Positions 30,306-39,700 of a DNA stretch of 64,000 bases are shown here, piece by piece. The stretch lies in contig NC_020189.1 of the NCBI RefSeq assembly GCF_000315915.1, positions 1,178,001 through 1,242,000 on the forward strand. Direction: 5' to 3'. Position 1 is the first letter of the stretch; each line of letters opens with the position of its first letter. A program made the translations under genes and the position numbers. This DNA comes from Henningerozyma blattae CBS 6284. Lineage: Eukaryota > Ascomycota > Saccharomycetes > Saccharomycetales > Saccharomycetaceae. The notes beneath the pieces were generated by a model. It had not been told where the DNA came from. It ran no database searches and worked only from the letters and a program-made list of their open reading frames with translations.

Positions 30306-33300
30306 ATGTCTGAAGCTCCTGTTGCTCCATTAACTGAAGCGGCTGCTGCTGTCGAGTCATCTTCTGTTACAAATACTCCTTCTGCCGCGGGTACTCCAGA
30401 ACCTGGTACTGCGGTAAAGAAAGAAAAGAAGAAGAAAGATAAGAAGAAGAAGGAGAAGAAGGAACCAAAGGATAGTGAGGAGACTCCTTCTAGCATTGAA
30501 GATAGTGCAGAAAAAGAAAGAAAAAAAACTAAGAAAAAGGATAAAAAACCTAAAGAAAAGAAGGAAAAGAAAAAGTCTTCTGAAGAATCTGTTTCTGCTA
30601 CTTCAGATGTTTCTTCCAATACAGATCAATCTTCTGTAAATAAGGAAAAGAAAGATAAGAAAGACAAGAAAGACAAGAAAGAGAAGAAAGACAAGAAAGA
30701 GAATGAAGAGAATGAAGAGAATGAAGAGAAGGAAGAGAAGGAAGAGAAGGAAGAGAAGGAAGAGAAGGAAGAAAAAAAGGATAAGAAGGATAAGAAGGAC
30801 AAGAAGGATAAGAAGGATAAGAAGGAAAAGAAGGAAAAGAAGGAAAAGAAGGAGAAGAAGGAAAGGAAGGAGAAGAAAGAAAAAAAAGAGAAGAAGGAAA
30901 AGAAAGAAAAAAAATCTAAGTCTGAATCTGAAACTTTTTCATCTGCAGCTTCTGCCGCTGCTTTCATTGACACCACTACTGACTCTACTAGTAACTCCAG
31001 TACCAATACTGGAATTATTATTCCAAATGAAACTTTTGATATTGAAAAAGTAGTGCCAAAACCAGAAGCTTCAGCTGAAATATCTGATGCTTACAGAGTT
31101 CATGCTCGTCCAGATTATGGTACTATTGGTACCAAAGTCGATGTCTTAACTAATCATGTTTTAATGTCTACTGGTGATGATGTTTTGGCAAAGCAAGGTG
31201 TCGTAGCTGATGATAAAATTGACCCTTGGTGGAAGAAGGCTTGGGTTTATACTTATCGTATCGATTTCAAACCTCCTGAAAAAAAGATACCACCTGGTAG
31301 GGGACCAAGAAGAGGTCCACCTCCACCACCACCAGAATTATCTAAGCCAAAAAGATACCAACTGATCGAATCGCTGTTCCATGAAGATGAAACATTATTT
31401 AGATACAAGGATCGTATTTCATTCAATGGTGAAGATTCTCTATGCTCGCATGTTCCACTAGAGGAGTTTACTTTATTTGATGGTTGTTGGGAAGTTTCAA
31501 ATAAGCAACAAAAGAAGAAAACCGTTGCAAAGGAAGCTACTAGCGTTGCTTTAGAACCAGAATTGGAAGAACTAGTTTCACAAATCACTTTAAAATTTAC
31601 TGGTAAAGTCTGTCTACGTGATATTTACAAAGGTACTATTGAACAAGATACCGATTTCCAAGAAACTAAGATGTCTGCCCCAGAAAAGACTATCCTATTA
31701 AACTTATTAGGTGCTAAATTACTAGGTTGTAATCCAAATGTTTTCCAATGCAACGGTAATAAATTTTTTATCTTCAATAAAAATAGTATATGTGCTAGAT
31801 TTCAAGTAGGTGCTTATTTAATGCATGGTGTTTCTATTGCATTAAGAAATGTTTATGGTGCTATTACTTTGAATACAATCAATTTCACCTTACCATTTAT
31901 TAAACATACGAAATATTTGCCAGGTGATCCAAAATTTAAAGAAGATGAACCTGAAATGTCATTTACAGTCATGGATTGGATCCTAGAATGTTATCATACA
32001 ATTCAAGCTCAAAAGCAAAGACATTATATCGCTAAAGGTGTTCCAAGCATTAAAGAATTGAACTTCTTCGTTGAAAAAAATTTTGTTATTAAAGATTTAA
32101 TCAAAGGATTGAAAGTGTACCGTCCATATATTAATTATAGTATTAATCCAGATGGTACTCCAAAGCCACCGAAGAAGAGACAATCTAAAGGTTGTGCTGG
32201 TTTTGCTCGTGAAACTGCCGATTCTTTAAAATTCAATACTACACCAAGTGGGATGCAAAAGAATGGCATTCCAAAACAAGGTGAAAAGGAAATTAAAGTT
32301 ACTATCACTGAATATTTCCAAAAGAAATATGACATTAAATTAAAATATCCAGGCTTCAAATTGGTTACTTTAGGTTCTGATCCTGTCCCTGCTGAATGCT
32401 TGACTATTGTCCCTGGCCAAAAATTGAAGGGTCAAATCTCAGATGATGTTGCTATGATTAACTTTGCTGCTATTAGACCAGCGGAGAAATTTAGGATCAT
32501 TTCTGATTTAGCTTTACCAATGATCAGAAATGCTTTAACTGACAAAGATACTGGCACAGCTCCTCACGACTCTCAATTTAACTTTATGAGGGTTCCATCA
32601 CGTATCATTGATTCCCCTGTGATTCAATATAAGAAATCCATCGTTGAATATGTTGACAAACCTTATGGTACTACTGCCCAATTTACTAAAGAAGGCCATC
32701 AAGAATTAAAAGGTAATTGGAATATGGCGAAACATGAATTTATATCTACTGCTTATAAACCAATGGATTTGAGAGTTTTATATATTGACGATAAAGATGA
32801 CAATCCAAGCTCTGCATTATTAGAAGAATTATTAAGATGCTTGAAAAAATTTGTCTCTGATGTTGCCACTGTTGGAGTCCATTTCAATTTAGCAGGCTCT
32901 CCAATTTTGGTATCTCAATTCACTGCTCCAATGAAAGTCTTTGAAGGTAGTGGTGGCCGTGGTGGCAGAGGTGGTCGTGGTGGCCGTGGTGGTCGAGGTG
33001 GTCGTGGCCGTGGTGGCTTCTCTCGTGCTCCACCTTCTTTTAGGCTGTCACCTGGTGAAGAAAAGATTAACCAATTATTATCATCCATTCCACCAAATTC
33101 GTATGTCCTGTATGTTTTATCTCGTGGTAACAATGATTCAGTTTATAACAGATTAAAATATGTGACAGACTTAAAATATGGTATTCTAAACAATTGTGTT
33201 GTTTGGAATAATTTCAGAAAAAATTCCATTCAGTACAATGTTAATGTTGCCATGAAAATTAATTTGAAGATGAAAGGTGTTAATCATTCCTTAGCTAAAG

Positions 33301-34190
33301 ATCACATCATTGAATTGACTGATAATGAAGGATTACCATATATGATTGTGGGTGCAGATGTTACCCATTATCCTGAACTAGATGAGAGATCCATTTCCTC
33401 TCTTGTTGCATCGTTCGACGACAAATATGCTCAATTCCCAGGTGAATATTTGATGCAAGATAATGTTGGTGAAGAAATGATTACCAGAATTGGTTCCTTG
33501 GCATATGGTAGATTGAAAAAATATCAAGAGCATAATAACGGTAAACTGCCTAACTCTATCTTATTTTACAGAGATGGGGTTTCTGAAGGTCAATTTTCTC
33601 AGTTGGTACAAATTGAAGTTAAAGGCTTGAAGGAAGGTTTAAGAAAAGCTGGTTCTCAATTGTTGGGTGGTAAGAAATACGATCCTAAATTATCCACTAT
33701 TGCCGTCGTTAAGAGAAACCAAATTAGATTTATGCCTCTACAAGAAAATGCCGTCAATGAGAAGGCTGAAATAGCGGCTGTTCAATCTATGGGTAATGTA
33801 ATGCCAGGTACTGTGGTTGATCGTGGTGTTACTTCTAATGCACATTTTGATTTTTTCTTGCAATCTCAACAAGCTCTAAAAGGTACAGGTGTTCCAGGTC
33901 ATTATTGGTGTGTATATGATGAGAATATGTTAACATCTGATAAATTACAGTCCATAACTCACTCTCTATGTTACATCTTTGGCAGATCAAGTACCAGTGT
34001 AAAGGTTGCCTCTCCAGTATATTACGCAGATTTACTATGTGACCGTGCCGCTAGATTCTTTAAAGCAAACTATGATATTGCTAAGAATGAATTTGACAAA
34101 ATTAAGAAGAACAGGGATGACTGCCCTCCATCTAACTTATTATTACCTCCACCTAAAGATCAAGTTAAGAACGTTATGTACTATATTTGA
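30306..34190 (+). CDS. AGO1: Budding-yeast Argonaute (Ago1)
   Basis: A 1294-residue Argonaute, the guide-RNA-binding slicer of budding-yeast RNAi. Residues about 38-205 are a Lys/Glu/Asp-rich low-complexity tail. N, PAZ-region, MID and PIWI domains follow from about 260 on. The PIWI catalytic residues appear complete: Asp1018 (GADVTH), the likely glutamate finger Glu1057 (VGEEMIT), Asp1090 (YRDGVSEGQ) and Asp1242 (YYADLL), a D-E-D-D set; budding-yeast Argonautes use Asp where animal Ago2 has His. A Pro-rich loop lies near 330-343 and an RGG run at 883-904. The C-terminus ends in the usual hydrophobic MYYI. S. cerevisiae has no Argonaute. The gene lies in tandem after TCB3. The partner Dicer is not in the window. 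Confidence 0.97.
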   Translation: MSEAPVAPLTEAAAAVESSSVTNTPSAAGTPEPGTAVKKEKKKKDKKKKEKKEPKDSEETPSSIEDSAEKERKKTKKKDKKPKEKKEKKKSSEESVSATSDVSSNTDQSSVNKEKKDKKDKKDKKEKKDKKENEENEENEEKEEKEEKEEKEEKEEKKDKKDKKDKKDKKDKKEKKEKKEKKEKKERKEKKEKKEKKEKKEKKSKSESETFSSAASAAAFIDTTTDSTSNSSTNTGIIIPNETFDIEKVVPKPEASAEISDAYRVHARPDYGTIGTKVDVLTNHVLMSTGDDVLAKQGVVADDKIDPWWKKAWVYTYRIDFKPPEKKIPPGRGPRRGPPPPPPELSKPKRYQLIESLFHEDETLFRYKDRISFNGEDSLCSHVPLEEFTLFDGCWEVSNKQQKKKTVAKEATSVALEPELEELVSQITLKFTGKVCLRDIYKGTIEQDTDFQETKMSAPEKTILLNLLGAKLLGCNPNVFQCNGNKFFIFNKNSICARFQVGAYLMHGVSIALRNVYGAITLNTINFTLPFIKHTKYLPGDPKFKEDEPEMSFTVMDWILECYHTIQAQKQRHYIAKGVPSIKELNFFVEKNFVIKDLIKGLKVYRPYINYSINPDGTPKPPKKRQSKGCAGFARETADSLKFNTTPSGMQKNGIPKQGEKEIKVTITEYFQKKYDIKLKYPGFKLVTLGSDPVPAECLTIVPGQKLKGQISDDVAMINFAAIRPAEKFRIISDLALPMIRNALTDKDTGTAPHDSQFNFMRVPSRIIDSPVIQYKKSIVEYVDKPYGTTAQFTKEGHQELKGNWNMAKHEFISTAYKPMDLRVLYIDDKDDNPSSALLEELLRCLKKFVSDVATVGVHFNLAGSPILVSQFTAPMKVFEGSGGRGGRGGRGGRGGRGGRGRGGFSRAPPSFRLSPGEEKINQLLSSIPPNSYVLYVLSRGNNDSVYNRLKYVTDLKYGILNNCVVWNNFRKNSIQYNVNVAMKINLKMKGVNHSLAKDHIIELTDNEGLPYMIVGADVTHYPELDERSISSLVASFDDKYAQFPGEYLMQDNVGEEMITRIGSLAYGRLKKYQEHNNGKLPNSILFYRDGVSEGQFSQLVQIEVKGLKEGLRKAGSQLLGGKKYDPKLSTIAVVKRNQIRFMPLQENAVNEKAEIAAVQSMGNVMPGTVVDRGVTSNAHFDFFLQSQQALKGTGVPGHYWCVYDENMLTSDKLQSITHSLCYIFGRSSTSVKVASPVYYADLLCDRAARFFKANYDIAKNEFDKIKKNRDDCPPSNLLLPPPKDQVKNVMYYI
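30655..30920 (+). repeat. Purine-only AAGAAGGA-type repeat in AGO1
   Basis: Tandem and degenerate AAG/GAA/GAC/GAG codons encode KKDKK, KEEKE and KKEKK blocks. The plus strand is almost pure purine over more than 250 bp, which explains the long phantom Phe/Ser-rich frames on the other strand. Confidence 0.85.
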
Positions 34191-35984
34191 GTTATCATCA
34201 CTTCATCACTGGAACTCATTGTTGACTAGAAATCTATTATTGCTCGTTTTTCTATAATTATTTATACCTTCATACATTATAAATCATGTTCACGTTCCTT
34301 TTGTTTCATTTTGAATCTTTGTTTTTGAAGGTTAATATGCAACTTAAGTAAATATATAGAAAAAAAATTCTTAAAAAGTATCCATAGGAGAGTAACATTA
34401 CATGATTATTCATTTTTGTCCTATAATATTTCTGTGTAGTCAAGTTAGTTTTTCCATGTCCTTGGATAGATGATAAGCCTAATATGGCTCATTTTTTATT
34501 TTCTATTCTTTTATGATGGTGAATAAATAAAATGTATCCAACATTCTTGTATATTTTTAATTACTAACAAATTGTTTTTTTGTATTATACTTTGTAAGTT
34601 TCTTTTTGTTTTATCTTTTTTTCTAAGGTTACACTAACACTGCCCTTTTTTTGAACTTTTAATATCAATACTTTAACTACCACAACTTAACTTTGCAGCA
34701 GAGCCTATAATCAAAAAAGATACATTAATACTACGTTGAGGAATATTGTAAAACGATATCTGAATCATTTTGGGGCCAAGAAAATATGGTAAGACAAAAA
34801 TAAAAGAAAGAGTATAAAAAATAATAATCTTAGGGGAAAAATAACTTTTAATGTGAGAACTTGAGATGGTGATCATAATAGGAATATTTTTTGAGTATTA
34901 TTGAAGTAATTACAATTTCGTTCTTTTCTTTGAAGTTCGAAAGGTTAGACATTACCGACAAGGGCTGTCAACAAAGAAAGAAAAGTATTTGAAATGATCT
35001 GTTTAGATAACTTCAGAAGAATGATTTTGGTACAATTACAAGATAACAAAGTTTTTTATATATGTGTTAAATAGAGTTGGCACAACACTTGTATGGGATT
35101 TATAAAATAATGGAGTATCAACGTAGTACCATGATGCCTTATTATGAGAGTTATATCTTATCTAGTTGACACATATAAAGAATACTTATTTATGTCTCAA
35201 CTCTATCAAATTTCTTTTTTTACTGACTGCTTGTTTTACAATCTTATATCTTAACCCATTTTTGTTTAATCATTTGTGTTGACAATATTTGCTAAAAAAA
35301 AAGTTGACAATTTAGGCTATCAGCAAAGAAAAGGGTTGTAGAAGTAAAAAGATATAAGGAAGAAATAGTGTCTGGGGTAAGGGGAGACACTATGATGAGT
35401 TAGTAACAGAGAGATATAATGCTTTAGAATGTTCAGTTAACTCAAATAATGCAATCATAGAAAATATTAGCTCAATTTGGTTAGAAATAGCTAGTTATAA
35501 AGGAAATAGAAAGATAATCCTGGTCTTGTTTTATTTTATTTTGCTTGGGTGGGTATTTTTCCAAAAAAAGGAACTAAAAGAGGAGGATTCAGAGAGAAGA
35601 TCAGAGCATATTACTGCCCTTTATATACATGAGAATTAGGTGTAATGAGTATGAAAACGATGGTAAGTGTGTTTCAGGGGGTTCCCTAAATAGGGTGGCG
35701 CTATTTTTGAATAAAGTGGATGGATTGGTCTTAGTAGTCTGTGTGTCTAGTGTAGTTGGATTCAAGTATTTTATTCTTGGTACTGTACCAACAACAATAA
35801 CACCAACAACTGTTGTAGACATATTCTAAGTATATCAAATGTTAACTAAGCAATATAATAAAAAGTAATGTTGTCAAGTCTAAACTATAAGCAAAGCAAT
35901 CACACAATCTTATGACTACGAATCATACAATCACACAGTCGTGCGTTTAGGCAACTATAAGACTATGGGTCATAATGTTATGTA

Positions 35985-36010
35985 CTCAAGCAATTGTGCA
36001 ATTGCTTGAG
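35985..36010. repeat. 26-bp perfect palindromic repeat
   Basis: Arms CTCAAGCAATTG and CAATTGCTTGAG separated by two bases. This is a perfect 12-bp inverted repeat, the strongest short palindrome I noticed in the window. Confidence 0.85.
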
Positions 36011-36079
36011 AGTTAATAAACTAATATTCAGGATAAATAGTTCTATTTGATAAAGTATAAATAGGGCAGTTTATCCATC

Positions 36080-36104
36080 AAGAACTCCTAAGTTTAGAGT
36101 TCTT
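36080..36104. repeat. 8-bp hairpin downstream of TATAAATA
   Basis: AAGAACTC and GAGTTCTT with a 9-nt loop, 17 bp after a TATAAATA box. It could be part of an LTR R/U5 region or a terminator-like stem. Confidence 0.5.
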
Positions 36105-36388
36105 TTATATTAATTTTATAGTTAAAAAGAAAAAAAATAAGTTATTATTTAAGTACAAATAGTACTCTAGTATTAGTGAAAAGCCAATAACTAATACAAG
36201 TTTATCTAAGTCCATAATTATCTATTGAACAAAAATGATTATTACAACGACTATTATATAATCATCTGGATAGTATTTTACAGATGACTATAACCCTGAT
36301 TATTCTTATAACTATAACTTACTTATCTTATTCTGTGTAATTCTATATAGATGTCTCATGGGCATCGCTTTATATACAAGCGAGTTTA

Positions 36389-36410
36389 CGCGTCACAACA
36401 TGTTGACGCG
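36389..36410. repeat. Near-palindrome at a possible LTR junction
   Basis: CGCGTCA, a one-base bulge, then AACATGTTGACGCG. The CAACA/TGTTG centre is what an end-to-start LTR junction would look like. Confidence 0.4.
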
Positions 36411-36931
36411 AAGGTCTCTGATTTAGTTAGGGCTTGTAAGCTCCTAACCCTTGACACAGTGTACTGACAGTATCACTATGTCACAAAAATCTGTTGTAAT
36501 ACGAGACTGACAGGACAAGGATGGTGTTTCAGAGTTCGGATGGTACTGAGATCAGTAGTTACAGGTTGTATTACACAAGATTATTGTGTCTCCCCTTGGT
36601 CCTTCCTTTATAGTATATAATAGTATATTGATCTATACATGCTCCTTATATACTTCTTTAGAGCTGGACAGTTCTAGGTGCATAGTTACAAGATGCGGTA
36701 CACTCATTGAAACCTGGGTGTCATTCTTACTAATAGATGTACGAGATGAACCAGAAGTGGGTGCAGATTCAGCGGTTACAGTTGATGTTCCACGCCTGCT
36801 GAATAGTTGTTTCTCAGCTGTGGTCAGTTGCTCTGTCCTCTCTCGAGGCTTCTCTTGTACTGATTTTTTGTAAGTATTACGTGAAAGTCGACGGCACTTA
36901 GACGGTTTTACAACACGATAACGTATTTGAA

Positions 36932-37020
36932 GGGCGTGTGGTCTAGAGGTATGATTCTCGCTTTGGGTTGATATAATACAAAAATGCGAGAGGCCCTGGG
37001 TTCAATTCCCAGCTCGCCCC
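36932..37020 (+). tRNA. tP(UGG): tRNA-Pro (anticodon TGG) with intron
   Basis: Begins GGGCGTG and ends CTCGCCCC (discriminator C). The D arm holds the A box (TGGTCTAGAGG) and the T arm the B box (GGTTCAATTCC). The anticodon stem CTCGC (36957-36961) pairs with GCGAG (36986-36990), with the anticodon TGG at 36964-36966. A 17-nt intron (36968-36984) lies directly after position 37. The mature sequence is nearly identical to S. cerevisiae tP(UGG), which also has an intron. A T5 stretch at 37025-37029 can terminate Pol III. The 3' CCA is not encoded. Confidence 0.97.
36968..36984 (+). other. 17-nt tRNA intron
   Basis: Inserted between positions 37 and 38 of tRNA-Pro, the canonical site for the tRNA splicing endonuclease. 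It is shorter than the about 30-nt intron of the S. cerevisiae gene. Confidence 0.85.
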
Positions 37021-37070
37021 TATATTTTTGAATTGTATTTGGTTTGTCACATAGTGTGAGCTATTTTAGT

Positions 37071-37095
37071 CACGTGTATAAACCAAGATCACGTG
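37071..37095. promoter_or_regulatory. Paired CACGTG E-boxes
   Basis: CACGTG at 37071-37076 and 37090-37095, both preceded by T, 19 bp apart (start to start). They are sites for Cbf1/Pho4-type bHLH factors. The target gene is unclear because HMG1 starts 2.6 kb away. Confidence 0.4.
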
Positions 37096-37407
37096 ATAAC
37101 GGAATGGACATGTAGATTAACAAGTAAGTGAATCATGAACATAAATTCTATTTAAGAATCTAAAGCTAAAAGAATAAACTAGAGGGCTAAGATGGAACAA
37201 AGAGGTAAGAATCAGAAAACAAAAAGGACGAAATACAAAAGATGGAAGTGTATAGTGAACAAATCGGAACGTAATAATAATAATATTTAACTTACATAGG
37301 CTCATGTATATAGTTGTATAGTTTAATAAACAGTTGGTATTAAACTAGCAGCCAAAAAGATATACTACTGGGAGTAGCAAAGCATAAAATTGTTACATGG
37401 TTAAAGT

Positions 37408-37413
37408 CACGTG
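37408..37413. promoter_or_regulatory. CACGTG E-box
   Basis: In the context GTCACGTGAT, a good Cbf1 consensus (RTCACRTG). Confidence 0.35.
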
Positions 37414-38088
37414 ATATAGATATTTCTTCATAGCCTTTATTCATGCCGTAGTTTTAGCAATTACATTAGTAGATATTATCTAAGCAGTTGTCCAATAATT
37501 ATCTTTATTCCACAATTTTTTCTTTTTTATTTCTATGAAAGATGTTCTTTTTTATTTTTTTTTACCTATAGAAGCAAAAATACAAACAAATAGACCCTGG
37601 CTAAGAGTTTAAATGACATTTTTGAAACAACAAAGAAAAATTATTTATCTATCATTCATATTGTACTTAGTATGTGTTTTTTTGAAGGATAAACGTGGCT
37701 GTCAGATATTTGCAATAATTTCCATTATTAATATGTGGCGCAGTGATTTTTGAAGTTACGTGATGACTTTCTATTCAGATGAGATGAGATCTACAAGAAT
37801 ATATAAACACGAAGTTGAAAAGTTTTCACTATGACCAAGATATATAGAGAAAAGAAAGAAACGAAAAGTATCAACAAGAGTGATCTGGAAATCTGGAAAC
37901 TAATATTATTATATATTACTTATCTAGATACATTACATACCAATCAAATTATATAGTCCTTTAAGTTAAAGACTTCATTGTTGTTATCACTCAGGAATTA
38001 GTACAAGTAACTATCGAAGATAGAAGGCGTAATAATTACTGATAGAGAACAAGCAAAAAAAATATTACATTTGACAAAAATTGTACAT

Positions 38089-38094
38089 CACGTG
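38089..38094. promoter_or_regulatory. CACGTG E-box
   Basis: In the context CATCACGTGAC, a full RTCACRTG match. Confidence 0.35.
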
Positions 38095-38690
38095 ACTGTA
38101 ATTTATTTACAATTCAGTCTTAACGTAATTTTATTTAATTATTAAAATAACAAAAACTCATTTGTCCTTAATATAAGTAGAACTAAGTGACTTATAACAG
38201 TCTTAGATATATCGATAAATCTTGTTACCTATTATAGATATTATTTGAATAATCAGTTATATGGCGGCTACTCGGAAATTTCGTTGACGCGGAATATAAA
38301 ATAGAAAAAAAATTGGATTACTAGGACAACAGGAAAATCCTCTTAACTTTCTTTTATTCTAAACTTAAGTTCAATATTACTTAGGAGTTTTCAAGAGCCA
38401 ATCAAAATATAGCACAAGCTCAAGAAACTTCTATCATTTCCACATAATCGATTAGTGTTAGCCTTCATTTTCTTTTGTCAAGAGTTTCATTTTTGAGATT
38501 TTCGTAGGCATTCAAATAGCTGCTTTTAGGGTTTAATTGAATTCCACAAACATTCCGTGATCTAATATAATTCCTATTGTAATTAGAGAGATCAATATAG
38601 TTTAAATCCTTCTATCTCTATTCATTGAAATAATATTTTGAAAAATATTACTCAGTGGATTTAAAGAATCCTTTATACTTCTGTGTTTCC

Positions 38691-38696
38691 CACGTG
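38691..38696. promoter_or_regulatory. CACGTG E-box
   Basis: In the context CCCACGTGACT, about 1 kb before the HMG ATG and the nearest E-box to it. Confidence 0.35.
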
Positions 38697-39700
38697 ACTT
38701 TCTCTGACTAATTTAATTTTTTGTTGGATACGTAGGATCTCGTAAAGAGTACAGCCGTAGTATCCGGATAAAGCCTATTCAGAAAACCATCTCCTACTAA
38801 CTTAATCCTTTAAAGGAAATTAACTGCAAAATAATTACTGCTGGATAACACCGTTAGAGCAGCTAAGTGGATTAATTGAAAAATTGGCTAATTGAAATCA
38901 TTTAATTGTTGCTCAATATTTGTGTCTTAGTGCAAATTACTTACTAAGGACGAAAGTGTGAATAGAAAGGACAAATTATTGTGTCGAGATTGTTTCTGTC
39001 ATTGACGTTATTTAATTAGTGATCGTCCTGGAAAAGACGAAAAAAAAAAGATCACATATCATCATACTTTGATTCTCCTTCGTTTACCTTTTAACGACGC
39101 TAAACGATAGTACCGAAAAAACTCAAATACCGTTTACATATTTTTTCACTTATTTGGCAAATTACCAAAGTAACTCCATATTTTTTTTAATTTTGACATC
39201 GAATATTTAAAGGCAAATTTACTACCAGTGGTTGGAATTTTTAAATTGAATATAATTGGATTAGATTGGATTTGATTGAATTGAATTAGATTGTAAAATA
39301 AATCGAATTTTGTTAGTAGCTATAAAAAAAAAATAAATATTAAAGTAATATTGCCATTACAAGATACATCATTACTTATTAGACAAACTCTTGACTTTTG
39401 TTTTTGAATACTTTCAGAATATAAAATTACGGTTTAAATTTTAAGCAATAAAACATAATAAGAATTTTGCCCCTATTTGTTTTGTTTTTTTATTTTTTTT
39501 TTAGATCTTCATCAGTATATTCCAAATATTGTTTTAATCTTTCCCTTTTAATAATAATATACACTTTTAGTCGAAGTTACGACTCTAACTAAACAATTTA
39601 TTTATTTTAAAAAAAATCACCAATAGCGTCGTTTTACTAAATTAACGAAAAAATTAAAATAATAAAAAAAAAATAAGAAATTATAATACAAAACAGTAAA

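Larger units (their letters stand above)
35811..36915. mobile_element. Possible degenerate LTR / Ty-like relic cluster
   Basis: TGTTGT at 35811 and CACAACA ending at 36400 could bound one LTR. TGTTGACG follows at once at 36401, and ACAACA at 36910-36915 ends exactly 16 bp before tRNA-Pro, the spacing favoured by Ty3. TATAAATA lies at 36056-36063 and an 8-bp hairpin at 36080-36104. No target-site duplication fits, and no reverse transcriptase or integrase is readable, so the boundaries are guesses. Confidence 0.3.
34191..36931. other. AGO1-tRNA intergenic region with retroelement-like debris
   Basis: 2.7 kb without a credible gene. The stretch 35800-36915 has LTR-like traits: TGTTG and CAACA ends, a TATAAATA box, several palindromes, GC higher than the flanks, and two inverted copies of a 12-bp AAGGGGAGACAC segment (35379-35390 and 36586-36597). 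34191-35300 is AT-rich and featureless. Confidence 0.4.
37021..39700. other. Long tRNA-HMG1 intergenic region
   Basis: 2.7 kb with no credible ORF. It contains CACGTG boxes at 37071, 37090, 37408, 38089 and 38691, scattered ATTGG(A) repeats near 39256-39292 and poly(A/T) runs close to the HMG ATG. It is unusually long for a yeast promoter. Confidence 0.45.

Noticed and set aside
30230..31006. Two long minus-strand Phe/Ser-rich frames opposite the start of AGO1
   Set aside because: They are reverse complements of the purine-only Lys/Glu repeat in AGO1.
35601..35822. 73-codon minus-strand ATG frame, considered as a Gag start
   Set aside because: The peptide resembles no Ty Gag I can identify, and no downstream frame continues it.
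36586..36873. 95-codon plus-strand frame upstream of tRNA-Pro
   Set aside because: Its antisense frame is more protein-like, and the plus frame is Cys/Ser/Val-rich without a recognisable domain.
38087..38280. Possible point centromere (CDEI-like ATCACGTG, then TCGGAAA about 180 bp away)
   Set aside because: The CCG core is in the wrong orientation relative to the CDEI-like site, the interval is not extremely AT-rich, and no centromere is expected at this syntenic position.
38797..38803. TACTAAC branchpoint-like sequence upstream of HMG1, suggesting a 5' UTR intron
   Set aside because: The nearest GTATGT is over 1 kb upstream and no suitable 3' site is close.
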